From Cytophagales bacterium (lineage in GTDB: Bacteria; Bacteroidota; Bacteroidia; Cytophagales; UBA9547), in contig JAAFIH010000041.1 of assembly GCA_013297755.1 (NCBI GenBank), positions 1-33,370 of the forward strand: a stretch of DNA of 33,370 nt, read 5' to 3'. A program made the translations under genes and the position numbers. The notes beneath the pieces are model-generated. The model was not told the DNA's origin. It saw only the letters and a list, made by a program, of their open reading frames with translations, and made no database searches. Of the stretch, positions 17,957-25,979 are shown in pieces (within the stretch, counting starts at the first letter, position 1; each line of letters begins with the position of its first letter).

Positions 17957-18430
17957 TTAATTTTTTCATAATCTATTATTTATGATTTTTACATTTTTAC
18001 ATCCTTTATTTTAGCTCCTCTAAATAGTTTTCTTTTAACAACATAAACTGCTGGTATCAATGTTTTATGAGTAATAAATTGTAATAAATTTATTACTGTG
18101 AAATTATGTAAGAAAATTTAATGTTATTTATATAATATTTTTTTTTACTAAAGTGTAACTATTTTTTTATTAAATATAGTTCAATTACTTTTTTTAATTA
18201 TTATCAAAGTGAAGCCATATTATAGCTCAAATATCTTATTTTGGAAAAAATATTGCTAAGAACTAAGGTAAAAGTTTTTTTTATTTAAAAAAACGAAAAT
18301 ATTACATTAGAAAAGTGTTTTAGAAATAAAGTTTAGAAAGCAACTCCCTTCTTGGGTTGGGTTTGGACTTTTGAAAATATGGTATTTACTTTGAAAACAA
18401 GTTAAAAGTGTTTACTTTGGTTTAGAACTT
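17957..18430. other. Intergenic region containing one direct-repeat copy
   Basis: About 475 bp of AT-rich DNA between convergent DPP IV and ATPase genes. It contains the left copy of a 30-bp direct repeat (18001-18030). A short minus-strand open frame (about 17989-18117, no start codon) spans this repeat. The rest, 18031-18430, lies inside the repeat-bounded segment and shows no gene. Confidence 0.5.
18001..18030 (+). repeat. Direct repeat, left copy, flanking the ATPase gene
   Basis: A 30-bp sequence beginning ATCCTTTATTTT and ending CTCTAAATAGTTT. It recurs in the same orientation at 19976-20004, differing only by one T in a T run. The two copies bracket the ATPase gene and about 400 bp of non-coding DNA, with a 1975-bp period. 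This arrangement is expected for an inserted segment bounded by a duplicated or recombination site. Confidence 0.85.
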
Positions 18431-19939
18431 TTATATTACATTTGCAATTTCTTTCAATTTTTGAATAACATAAAGTGCTGAAATTTTAAATTCTTCTTTA
18501 GCAATTTTCTCATCTTCAATAATCCATTGTTTAACTTCGTTTAAAAGATTTTTCTTAGCTTCTCTTTTAATTTGTTTATTTTGTTCAGTTAATATAACAT
18601 TTACTTTGTTTTTAAATCTAGGTGGATAATAACTTTCAAAATCATGTTCTGTAAATTGCGAAAAATTTTTTTCATTCCATCCTTTTTTTATATAATTAGA
18701 TTTAAGAGATTGAATAATTTTTTCTTCTTCAACACCTTCATCAATAATAACCCAAACTTTATTTTTATATAAAGGCTCTAAATGTAAAAAAACAAAAAGT
18801 CTATTAAAATCATCGAATTTGGGTATTATTTGAGATAGGGAATTTGCTGAAAATGTCCTCAATTTATCTTTTAATTTTGGAACGTACCATTTAATAAACC
18901 ATTCTCTAATTAGTACTTCTGCTGATGATTCTTCTAAAAATAACCAAGCAGACCATAGTCCAAAATCATAAAATTCATATCCCAAATTCTCCAATATTAC
19001 TTTTCTGTCTTCTAAAGTATTTGGCACTTCTGTTAATTTTGAAATGAATAAATTTGGTCTTAATGTGTCAGTTAATTCTGAAGTAATATTAAATATTTTA
19101 GATGTATTATTACCTCCTAGATATTTCATAACAATATTTGAATGGGTTGAAATGAAAAATTGATTAGTACTTGATTTTTCTATAATGAAATTAAGTAATG
19201 ATTTTAACGCAGTTGGGTGAATATCATTTTCTGGTTCTTCTATTAAAAATATTTTATTTTCTGCTACACATAAATCTGTTATTAGTCCTATAATATTTGT
19301 AACTCCTTCACCCATTGCTGTTAAAGGAATATGTTCTTGATTATGAACAAAATATACTCCTTTCTTACCATTTGTGCTTGCAAGTGTAGATATTTCAAAA
19401 CCTAATATATCATTACATGCTTTTATATATTGTTTATTTCCAGGTTGAAATTGAGGAGTAACTAATCTATCAATTTTGGAAAATAAGTTTATAAAATTAC
19501 CTGATACAGCATTTGTATTTTGTTCGTTTATTTGGTCATTAAAATTTATGGATTTCCTTTTTGAAAGATAAGGAAAAATTAAATTATGTGGTTCTTTTTC
19601 GGGAAATGGTTGAGGATTGTGAATATAATTACCAATAGGATTAAATATTTTTCGTTCATTAGTTGTAGGATTAAAAACAAAGGTTGAATTTCTTTCTAGA
19701 ATGCCAACTTCATAGTACATTCCTTCTATGTACATTTTAACTTCACCAGTTTGTTCTCCAATTGTAATGTCTGAATGTACTAATATTCCTTGTCTTTGTA
19801 AAGTAAAGATGCAATTTAATAAAGTAGACTTTCCTGAATTATTTGCACCAATAAAAACATTTATTGAAGCAGAAAAATTTGTCTTCTCCATAGATTTAAA
19901 ACCTCTAATATTAGTTAACTCAATGGCTTTTATTTTCAT
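18431..19939 (-). CDS. OLD-like AAA ATPase with degenerate TOPRIM-like C-terminus
   Basis: A 502-residue ABC-type ATPase of the OLD/RecF-like group. Residues 1-30 read MKIKAIELTNIRGFKS, followed by Walker A GANNSGKST (31-39). A signature-like MGEG lies at 209-212, Walker B IFLIEEPEND at 230-239, and the switch His266 in FFISTHSN. Beyond residue 330, WLFLEESSAEVLI (332-344) and VWVIIDEG (to about 402) resemble the Glu and Asp strands of a TOPRIM nuclease, but the usual DxD is not preserved. OLD-family proteins act on DNA, and several are anti-phage effectors, alone or with a partner (Gabija, PARIS, some retrons). No partner gene is present here. The gene sits between 29-30 bp direct repeats beside the rpoB terminator, suggesting acquisition. 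Defence is inference. Confidence 0.85.
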   Translation of the reverse strand: MKIKAIELTNIRGFKSMEKTNFSASINVFIGANNSGKSTLLNCIFTLQRQGILVHSDITIGEQTGEVKMYIEGMYYEVGILERNSTFVFNPTTNERKIFNPIGNYIHNPQPFPEKEPHNLIFPYLSKRKSINFNDQINEQNTNAVSGNFINLFSKIDRLVTPQFQPGNKQYIKACNDILGFEISTLASTNGKKGVYFVHNQEHIPLTAMGEGVTNIIGLITDLCVAENKIFLIEEPENDIHPTALKSLLNFIIEKSSTNQFFISTHSNIVMKYLGGNNTSKIFNITSELTDTLRPNLFISKLTEVPNTLEDRKVILENLGYEFYDFGLWSAWLFLEESSAEVLIREWFIKWYVPKLKDKLRTFSANSLSQIIPKFDDFNRLFVFLHLEPLYKNKVWVIIDEGVEEEKIIQSLKSNYIKKGWNEKNFSQFTEHDFESYYPPRFKNKVNVILTEQNKQIKREAKKNLLNEVKQWIIEDEKIAKEEFKISALYVIQKLKEIANVI

Positions 19940-19975
19940 TTATTTCTTTTCAGTTTAGGCTTCTAACCAATTGTA

Positions 19976-20004
19976 ATCCTTTATTTAGCTCCTCTAAATA
20001 GTTT
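19976..20004 (+). repeat. Direct repeat, right copy, flanking the ATPase gene
   Basis: A 29-bp copy of the repeat at 18001-18030, one T shorter in a T run and otherwise identical. It lies 36 bp upstream of the ATPase start codon and about 36 bp from the rpoB terminator. In one minus-strand frame both copies read KLFRGAK and in another NYLEEL, but no complete gene extends through either. Confidence 0.85.
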
Positions 20005-20040
20005 CCCAAGTAGAGTTTACTATTTTAGTATTGAGTAGTC

Positions 20041-20080
20041 AAAAAAAAATCCCAAATTTCTTTGGGATTTTTTTTATTTT
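20041..20080 (-). terminator. Intrinsic terminator of the rplA-rpoB operon
   Basis: AATCCCAAA pairs with TTTGGGATT around a TTTC loop, flanked by an A run on one side and a T run on the other. It can work in both directions. It lies 9 bp beyond the rpoB stop codon, showing that the transcript ends here instead of continuing into rpoC. Confidence 0.9.
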
Positions 20081-20088
20081 ATTACTGA

Positions 20089-23000
20089 TTATGCTTCCAT
20101 TGTCAGTTCCAATGCCAAACCTCTAAGTTCGTGTACCAATACATTGAACGATTCAGGTATGTTTGGTTTAGGTAAGTTTTCGCCTTTTACAATACACTCG
20201 TAAGCTTTTGCACGACCTACCACGTCATCAGATTTTACGGTAAGTATTTCTTGCAAAATGTGAGCTGCACCAAAGGCTTCAAGTGCCCAAACCTCCATTT
20301 CTCCAAAACGCTGACCACCAAACTGAGCTTTACCGCCTAATGGTTGTTGTGTAATAAGAGAATATGGCCCAATCGAACGAGCGTGCATTTTATCATCTAC
20401 CAAATGTCCAAGTTTGAGCATATAAATCACTCCAACGGTAGTTGGTTGATCAAATCTGTCGCCAGACAATCCATCATATAGATATGTTTTGCCAGTAGGA
20501 GAGATGTTGGCAAGGCTCAATTCGTGGAAAACTTCGTCTTCGCTGGCACCATCAAAAATTGGTGTGGCATATTTTTTGCCAAGTTTAAGACCAGCATAAC
20601 CCAACAAAGTTTCATAAATCTGACCAATATTCATCCTCGAAGGCACACCCAAAGGATTTAAAACTATATCCACTGGCGAACCATCTTCCAAAAATGGCAT
20701 ATCTTCTTCACGAACAATACGTGCTACCACCCCTTTGTTTCCATGACGACCAGCCATTTTATCGCCAACTTTTAATTTACGTTTTTTAGCGATATATACT
20801 TTGGCCAATTTTACAATACCAGTAGGCAACTCATCGCCAACTTCTATTGAGAAACGCTCCCTTTTGAATGTACCAGCAATTTCGTTACGTTTGATATTAT
20901 AATTTTTTACCAAAGATACCAACATTGCATTGGTTTTATCATCAGTAGTAGCATTTTCTATTCGTAAATCAGAGATTAAATTAACCTCTTCAGGTACGTT
21001 GTAGTTGCTTTCGTCTCGATATACGTTCTTGTCAGGGAACATATTTTCGGTAATATTTTTTCTATTAAATTTAACTCCTTTAGAAACAATATCATCTCCA
21101 AAACGATGTTTTATCCCTTGCGATGTTTTACCATCTAGTATAGTTATAAATTTTTCTATAATTTCGCCTCTCAACGAAGATAAATCTTTGCTGTATTGGT
21201 CTTTAAGAGAATCTATTTGTTTTTTTGATTTAGATTTCAGCTCTTTATCTTTTTTGGCACGAGCAAACAACTTTGTGTCTATTACCACGCCTTTCAAAGA
21301 AGGTGGAGCTTTCATAGAAGCATCTTTTACATCGCCTGCTTTGTCGCCAAAGATAGCACGAAGTAATTTTTCTTCTGGTGTTGGGTCTGATTCTCCTTTA
21401 GGTGTTATTTTTCCAATTAGAATGTCGCCTTCTTTCACATCAGCACCTACTCTTATGATACCATCCTCATCCAAATTTTTTACTGCTTCTTCTGATACAT
21501 TTGGTATTTCAGAAGTTAATTCTTCTTCGCCACGTTTTGTATCACGAACTTCTAGTTCAAACTCTTCAATATGTATAGATGTAAATACATCATCACGCAC
21601 AACTCTTTCTGAAATTACGATAGCATCCTCAAAGTTGTAACCTTGCCATGGCATAAAGGCCACTTTCAAATTTCTTCCCAGTGCTAATTCGCCACCATTG
21701 GTTGCATATCCTTCAACTAAAACTTGTCCTTTTTTAACTTTTTGGCCAATTTTAACCATTGGCGTTAGGTTGATACACGTATCTTGGTTGGTTCTTCTGA
21801 ATTTGATAAGTGCATAATTTCTGTATTCACTTTCAAAAGATATAAATTTCTCTTCTTCAGTAAGATCGTACTTAACAGTAATTCTATTTGCATCTACATA
21901 ATCTACAACACCATCGCCTTCAGCTACAATTAATGTACGTGAGTCTTCTGCAATACGTCTTTCAATACCTGTACCTACAATAGGAGCTTCTGCTCTCAAC
22001 AAAGGCACCGCTTGGCGTTGCATGTTAGAACCCATCAAGGCACGATTGGCATCGTTATGTTCCAAAAATGGAATAAGTGAAGCCGCTACTGATACAATTT
22101 GATTTGGAGCAATATCTATATAGGTTACTTTTTCAGGCTCTAATACAGGAAAATCACCTTCAAATCTAGTTTTGATTTTCTCTTCTGTAAACTTGCCTTT
22201 ATCGTCTAGTAAAGCACTCGCTTGGGCAATATGATGGGTATCTTCTTCTTCGGCCGATAAATAAGTAATATCATTTATCAAAACTGTAGAATTTTCTACC
22301 TTACGATAGGGGGTTTCTATAAAACCCATGCCATTGATTTTGGCATGTACACATAGCGAAGATATCAAACCAATATTAGGTCCTTCAGGTGTTTCGATGG
22401 TACACAAACGACCATAATGAGTATAATGCACATCTCGCACCTCAAAACCAGCTCTTTCACGTGAAAGTCCACCTGGCCCTAGAGCCGAAATCCTACGTTT
22501 GTGGGTTACTTCAGCCAATGGATTTGTTTGATCCATAAACTGAGATAACTGATTTGTACCAAAAAACGAATTTATCACAGACGACAATGTACGTGCATTG
22601 ATCAAATCAACTGGCTTGAAGTCTTCATTATCACGTACATTCATACGTTCTTTGATTGTACGAGCCATACGACTTAGACCAACCCCAAATTGAGAATAAA
22701 GCTGTTCGCCAACAGTTCTTACACGTCTGTTTGAAAGGTGATCTATATCATCAACAATAGCTTTTGAGTTGATAAGGCCAATCAAATATTTTACAATACT
22801 TACTATGTCTTCGGTAGTTAATACTTTGACTTGATAAGAAGTAGTTAATCCTAATTTTTTATTTACTCTATAGCGTCCTACTTCTCCAAGATCATATCTT
22901 TTGTCAGAAAAGAATAGATTATGAATAACCTCGCGTGCAGTGGATTCGTCAGGTGCTTCTGCATTACGCAGTTGGCGATAAATTTGCTCAACAGCTTCTT

Positions 23001-23961
23001 TTTCAGAATTTGAATTATCTTTTTGCAATGTATTGTAGATAATAGCAAAATCATTTATATTAATATCTTCACGATGCAAAATAATCGTTTTTGCACCAGA
23101 ATCTAATATCACATCCATGTCAGCCTCGGCTATGGGATGATCACGTTCTAATAAAATCTCATTTCTATCAATAGAAACTACCTCGCCAGTGTCTTCATCC
23201 ACAAAGTCTTCAGTCCAAGTTCTGAGCACACGAGCGGCTAATTTGCGACCAGCTAATTTTTTTAGATTTTCAGTGTTTACTTCAATCTCTTCAGAAAGTC
23301 CAAATAAATCTAATATTTGTTTATCAGAACCAAATCCTATGGCTCTTAAAAGTGTAGTAACAGGGAATTTCTTTTTGCGATCGATGTATGCAAACATCAC
23401 ATTGTTTACATCTGTTGCAAATTCTATCCAAGAACCTTTGAAAGGTATGATACGAGCAGAGTACAATTTTGTACCATTAGTATGTTTGCTTTGAGCAAAA
23501 AATACACCTGGCGAACGATGTAATTGAGATACAATAACACGTTCTGCACCGTTTATTACAAACGAACCACGCTCGGTCATGTAAGGGATATTTCCCAAAA
23601 ACACTTCTTGTTCTATGGTTTTGAAGTCTTCATTATCCTCATCGTTGCAAGACAATTTTAATTTTGCCTTTAATGGGATAGAATAAGTTAATCCTCTATC
23701 AATAGATTCGTCTACCGAATATTTTGGAGGATCAATATGATAATCGATAAATTCAAGTACAAAATTTTCTCTTGAATCAGTAATAGGGAAATTTTCTGCG
23801 AATACTTTGTGCAAACCTTCTGTGCCTTTGGATTCGGCAGATGTTTCTAATTGAAAGAAATCTTTAAAAGATTTAACCTGAATATCCAAAAAATCTGGGT
23901 ATTCGATAGTATTTTTTGCCTTTGCAAAACTTATACGTCCTGAGGTGGGGTTTGTAGCCAA
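20089..23961 (-). CDS. rpoB: DNA-directed RNA polymerase subunit beta
   Basis: A 1290-residue beta subunit. It opens with [30 protein letters not shown] and includes the rifampicin-pocket segment [30 protein letters not shown], where the residues commonly changed in resistant strains are wild type. Later come [17 protein letters not shown], the active-centre loop [16 protein letters not shown] and the C-terminal clamp ([30 protein letters not shown]). The only plausible start in the open frame is TTG (LATNPTSGR); a stop lies nine codons upstream and there is no ATG. It follows rplL by 105 bp with a hairpin between. Unusually, rpoC does not follow: a terminator and then an unrelated ATPase gene do. 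Confidence 0.98.
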   Translation of the reverse strand: MATNPTSGRISFAKAKNTIEYPDFLDIQVKSFKDFFQLETSAESKGTEGLHKVFAENFPITDSRENFVLEFIDYHIDPPKYSVDESIDRGLTYSIPLKAKLKLSCNDEDNEDFKTIEQEVFLGNIPYMTERGSFVINGAERVIVSQLHRSPGVFFAQSKHTNGTKLYSARIIPFKGSWIEFATDVNNVMFAYIDRKKKFPVTTLLRAIGFGSDKQILDLFGLSEEIEVNTENLKKLAGRKLAARVLRTWTEDFVDEDTGEVVSIDRNEILLERDHPIAEADMDVILDSGAKTIILHREDININDFAIIYNTLQKDNSNSEKEAVEQIYRQLRNAEAPDESTAREVIHNLFFSDKRYDLGEVGRYRVNKKLGLTTSYQVKVLTTEDIVSIVKYLIGLINSKAIVDDIDHLSNRRVRTVGEQLYSQFGVGLSRMARTIKERMNVRDNEDFKPVDLINARTLSSVINSFFGTNQLSQFMDQTNPLAEVTHKRRISALGPGGLSRERAGFEVRDVHYTHYGRLCTIETPEGPNIGLISSLCVHAKINGMGFIETPYRKVENSTVLINDITYLSAEEEDTHHIAQASALLDDKGKFTEEKIKTRFEGDFPVLEPEKVTYIDIAPNQIVSVAASLIPFLEHNDANRALMGSNMQRQAVPLLRAEAPIVGTGIERRIAEDSRTLIVAEGDGVVDYVDANRITVKYDLTEEEKFISFESEYRNYALIKFRRTNQDTCINLTPMVKIGQKVKKGQVLVEGYATNGGELALGRNLKVAFMPWQGYNFEDAIVISERVVRDDVFTSIHIEEFELEVRDTKRGEEELTSEIPNVSEEAVKNLDEDGIIRVGADVKEGDILIGKITPKGESDPTPEEKLLRAIFGDKAGDVKDASMKAPPSLKGVVIDTKLFARAKKDKELKSKSKKQIDSLKDQYSKDLSSLRGEIIEKFITILDGKTSQGIKHRFGDDIVSKGVKFNRKNITENMFPDKNVYRDESNYNVPEEVNLISDLRIENATTDDKTNAMLVSLVKNYNIKRNEIAGTFKRERFSIEVGDELPTGIVKLAKVYIAKKRKLKVGDKMAGRHGNKGVVARIVREEDMPFLEDGSPVDIVLNPLGVPSRMNIGQIYETLLGYAGLKLGKKYATPIFDGASEDEVFHELSLANISPTGKTYLYDGLSGDRFDQPTTVGVIYMLKLGHLVDDKMHARSIGPYSLITQQPLGGKAQFGGQRFGEMEVWALEAFGAAHILQEILTVKSDDVVGRAKAYECIVKGENLPKPNIPESFNVLVHELRGLALELTMEA

Positions 23962-24000
23962 AGCTGTTGGTTTTTTTGGTTAATAAGAATATAAAGACTT

Positions 24001-24041
24001 TTAAAAAAACAAGAAAAGACCTGACAATATATTATCAGGTC
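24001..24041 (-). terminator. Attenuator-like hairpin between rplL and rpoB
   Basis: On the minus strand GACCTGA and TCAGGTC (24041-24035 with 24024-24018) form a 7-bp stem with a 10-nt loop, followed at once by TTTTCTTGTTTTTTT. This is an intrinsic-terminator layout inside the operon. By analogy with the known rplL-rpoB attenuator in E. coli, it could lower beta-subunit transcription relative to the stalk proteins. Confidence 0.75.
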
Positions 24042-24065
24042 AATCCTAAGAAATAGAGAAATTAA

Positions 24066-24446
24066 TTACTTAACTTCAACTTCTGCACCTGCTTCAACAA
24101 GTTGTTTCTTTAAGCTTTCAGCTTCTTCTTTAGAAACGCCTTCTTTTACTGGTTTTGGAGCTGCATCTACTAAATCTTTAGCTTCTTTCAAACCAAGTCC
24201 TGTCAAATCTTTTACAAGTTTAACAACACCAAGTTTAGCGGCACCTGCATTTTTCAAAATCACATCAAAAGTTGATTTTTCAGCAACTGCTGGAGCAGCA
24301 GCACCACCGCCACCACCTGCTACCATTACTGGAGCCGCAGCCGCAGGTTCGATACCATATTCATCTTTTAAGATAGAAGCAAGTTCATTTACTTCTTTTA
24401 CAGTTAAATTTACTAACTGTTCTGCAAACGCTTTTAAATCAGCCAT
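24066..24446 (-). CDS. rplL: 50S ribosomal protein L7/L12
   Basis: A 126-residue stalk protein that recruits translation factors to the ribosome. The N-terminal dimerisation helices (about 1-32) are followed by an Ala/Gly-rich flexible hinge ([24 protein letters not shown]). The C-terminal factor-binding domain has [48 protein letters not shown]. Length and domain order are standard. It lies 46 bp downstream of rplJ and 105 bp upstream of rpoB, with an attenuator-like hairpin in the latter gap. Confidence 0.98.
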   Translation of the reverse strand: MADLKAFAEQLVNLTVKEVNELASILKDEYGIEPAAAAPVMVAGGGGGAAAPAVAEKSTFDVILKNAGAAKLGVVKLVKDLTGLGLKEAKDLVDAAPKPVKEGVSKEEAESLKKQLVEAGAEVEVK

Positions 24447-24492
24447 TATTGTAATTAATTAAATTGTTATTGTATAAATTTTAAATTGAAAA

Positions 24493-25032
24493 TTATGATT
24501 CGCTCTCTTTCTTTTCTGCTATTGCTTTTACTAATCCAGCTATTTTTTGTTCGCCAGATAGCAAAGCAGAAATAACATTTTTAGCAGGAGATTGTAACAA
24601 TCCTACGATTTCGCCAATAAGTTCGTTTTTCGATTTCAAACTTGCTAATTGGTCTAGCGTATTTTCTCCGATAAAAAAAGAAGAATCAATGGAAGCACCT
24701 TTAAAAACTATTTTGTCGATAGACGTGGTAGTTTTAAATTCTTTTAATAGTTTTCCAGGCAAATTACCAACTGTGGTAAAAATGATACCAGAAGAACCTT
24801 TCAATACAGCTTTGTTAAATTCTGTATAATCTGTAGCGGTAGTTTCGAGGGCTTTTGCTATCAAAGAGTTTTTTACTACTTCATAGTGTACGCCTTTTTC
24901 AAAACAAAATTTTCTAAATTTATTGATTTGACTTACTGTAAGCGCAGACGAATCAGTTACATAGAAATGATCAAACTCCGCAAATTTTTTCGATAAGTTG
25001 CTTATTACAACTGCTTTTTCTTCTCTTGTCAT
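24493..25032 (-). CDS. rplJ: 50S ribosomal protein L10
   Basis: A 179-residue protein that anchors L7/L12 dimers to 23S rRNA at the stalk base. The N-terminal RNA-binding domain is recognisable (MTREEKAVVISNLSKKFAEFDHFYVTDSSALTVSQINKFRKFC, then VVKNSLIAKALE). A helical C-terminal tail (QSPAKNVISALLSGEQKIAGLVKAIAEKK) binds L12. It begins 2 bp after the rplA stop, suggesting translational coupling. In many bacteria the L10-L12 complex represses its own mRNA, but the operator lies upstream of rplJ, which here would fall within rplA coding sequence; I cannot identify one. Confidence 0.97.
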   Translation of the reverse strand: MTREEKAVVISNLSKKFAEFDHFYVTDSSALTVSQINKFRKFCFEKGVHYEVVKNSLIAKALETTATDYTEFNKAVLKGSSGIIFTTVGNLPGKLLKEFKTTTSIDKIVFKGASIDSSFFIGENTLDQLASLKSKNELIGEIVGLLQSPAKNVISALLSGEQKIAGLVKAIAEKKESES

Positions 25033-25034
25033 GA

Positions 25035-25724
25035 CTATATACCTGCTATGCTGTTTACATCAATTTTAACTCCTGGACTCATTGTGCTTGAAATATACAA
25101 ACTTCTGAAGTAAGTACCTTTGGCTGACGATGGTTTCAATTTCAATAAAGTAACCATTACTTCTTGCAAATTATCAGCTAATTTTTCGGGAGCAAACGAT
25201 ACTTTACCAATACTTGTATGAATAATACCAGTTTTATCTACTTTAAAGTCTATTTTACCAGCTTTTACTTCTTTTACTGCTTTGGCAACATCTAATGTTA
25301 CTGTACCAGATTTTGGATTTGGCATTAAGTTTCTTGGACCAAGTATTTTACCTAATTTACCAACTTTTGCCATTACTGTAGGCATCGTGATGATAACATC
25401 CATATCTAGCCAACCGCCTTCTATTTTAGTTATGTACTCATCCAAACCAGCATAGTCAGCACCTGCATCTGTGGCTTCTTTTACTTTGTCTGGTGTGCAT
25501 AGCACCAATACTTTGAGGGTTTTACCTGTACCATGTGGCAATGCTACCACTCCACGCACCATTTGATCGGCTTTTTTAGGATCTACTCCTAAGCGTACAT
25601 CAATATCTACAGACGCATCAAATTTTGTAGTAGATATTTCTTTCATTAATTTAGCTGCATCTTGCAACGAATATTCTTTTTTCGTGTCAATCTTGGCTAA
25701 AGATGCTTTATATTTCTTTGTCAT
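25035..25724 (-). CDS. rplA: 50S ribosomal protein L1
   Basis: L1 forms the mobile arm next to the ribosomal E site and in many bacteria represses its own operon. I place the start at the ATG giving [13 protein letters not shown] (229 residues) rather than the in-frame GTG five codons upstream. Family signatures are [18 protein letters not shown]-like at the N-terminus, [17 protein letters not shown], and [22 protein letters not shown] in the middle. It is the first gene of its operon: upstream there is a promoter (25796-25825) and a divergent kinase gene, and no rplK, which usually precedes rplA. Any L1 autoregulatory site should therefore be in the ~70-nt leader, where a small GAACT/AGTTC hairpin (25752-25765) is the only structure I see. 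Confidence 0.97.
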   Translation of the reverse strand: MTKKYKASLAKIDTKKEYSLQDAAKLMKEISTTKFDASVDIDVRLGVDPKKADQMVRGVVALPHGTGKTLKVLVLCTPDKVKEATDAGADYAGLDEYITKIEGGWLDMDVIITMPTVMAKVGKLGKILGPRNLMPNPKSGTVTLDVAKAVKEVKAGKIDFKVDKTGIIHTSIGKVSFAPEKLADNLQEVMVTLLKLKPSSAKGTYFRSLYISSTMSPGVKIDVNSIAGI

Positions 25725-25795
25725 AATAGTAATAAACACTTTCTTGTTAGCGAACTTTTTAGTTCTTAGACAGATGTTTTTTAGAAATTGGAGTG

Positions 25796-25825
25796 CAAAA
25801 TTAATAATAATTTTTTAATTACAAA
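25796..25825 (-). promoter_or_regulatory. Promoter of the rplA-rplJ-rplL-rpoB operon
   Basis: On the minus strand TTTG (25825-25822) is separated by 18 bp from TAATTTTG (25803-25796), matching the Bacteroidota primary-sigma consensus TTTG and TAnnTTTG. Transcription would begin about 65 nt before the rplA ATG. The rest of the 25725-25979 gap is AT-rich and non-coding. Confidence 0.7.
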
Positions 25826-25979
25826 CTATTTTATTCATTTTTATTGCTTTTTAATAAAATTTATTTTTTTAAATTAAAATATTATTAAAATAAAAACAAA
25901 TTTTTAGGTTTTTGACTAATAAATTCATTCATTTGGATTGCATTATTTTTTTTGCTTTTATTGCATCAATTAAATACTT

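Noticed and set aside
17989-18117. Minus-strand open frame of about 43 codons reading LIPAVYVVKRKLFRGA, overlapping the left direct repeat
   Set aside because: It looks faintly like the end of a membrane transporter, but has no start codon, stops on both sides and only AT-rich non-coding DNA upstream. Too short to call a gene remnant.
20041-20080. Hairpin beyond rpoB as an end of the ATPase insertion
   Set aside because: It sits outside the direct-repeat pair, 9 bp from the rpoB stop, and has ordinary terminator structure.
21005-21640. 211-codon plus-strand frame inside rpoB
   Set aside because: Antisense to a strongly conserved part of rpoB, rich in Ser/Phe as expected for reverse-strand shadows, and without known motifs.
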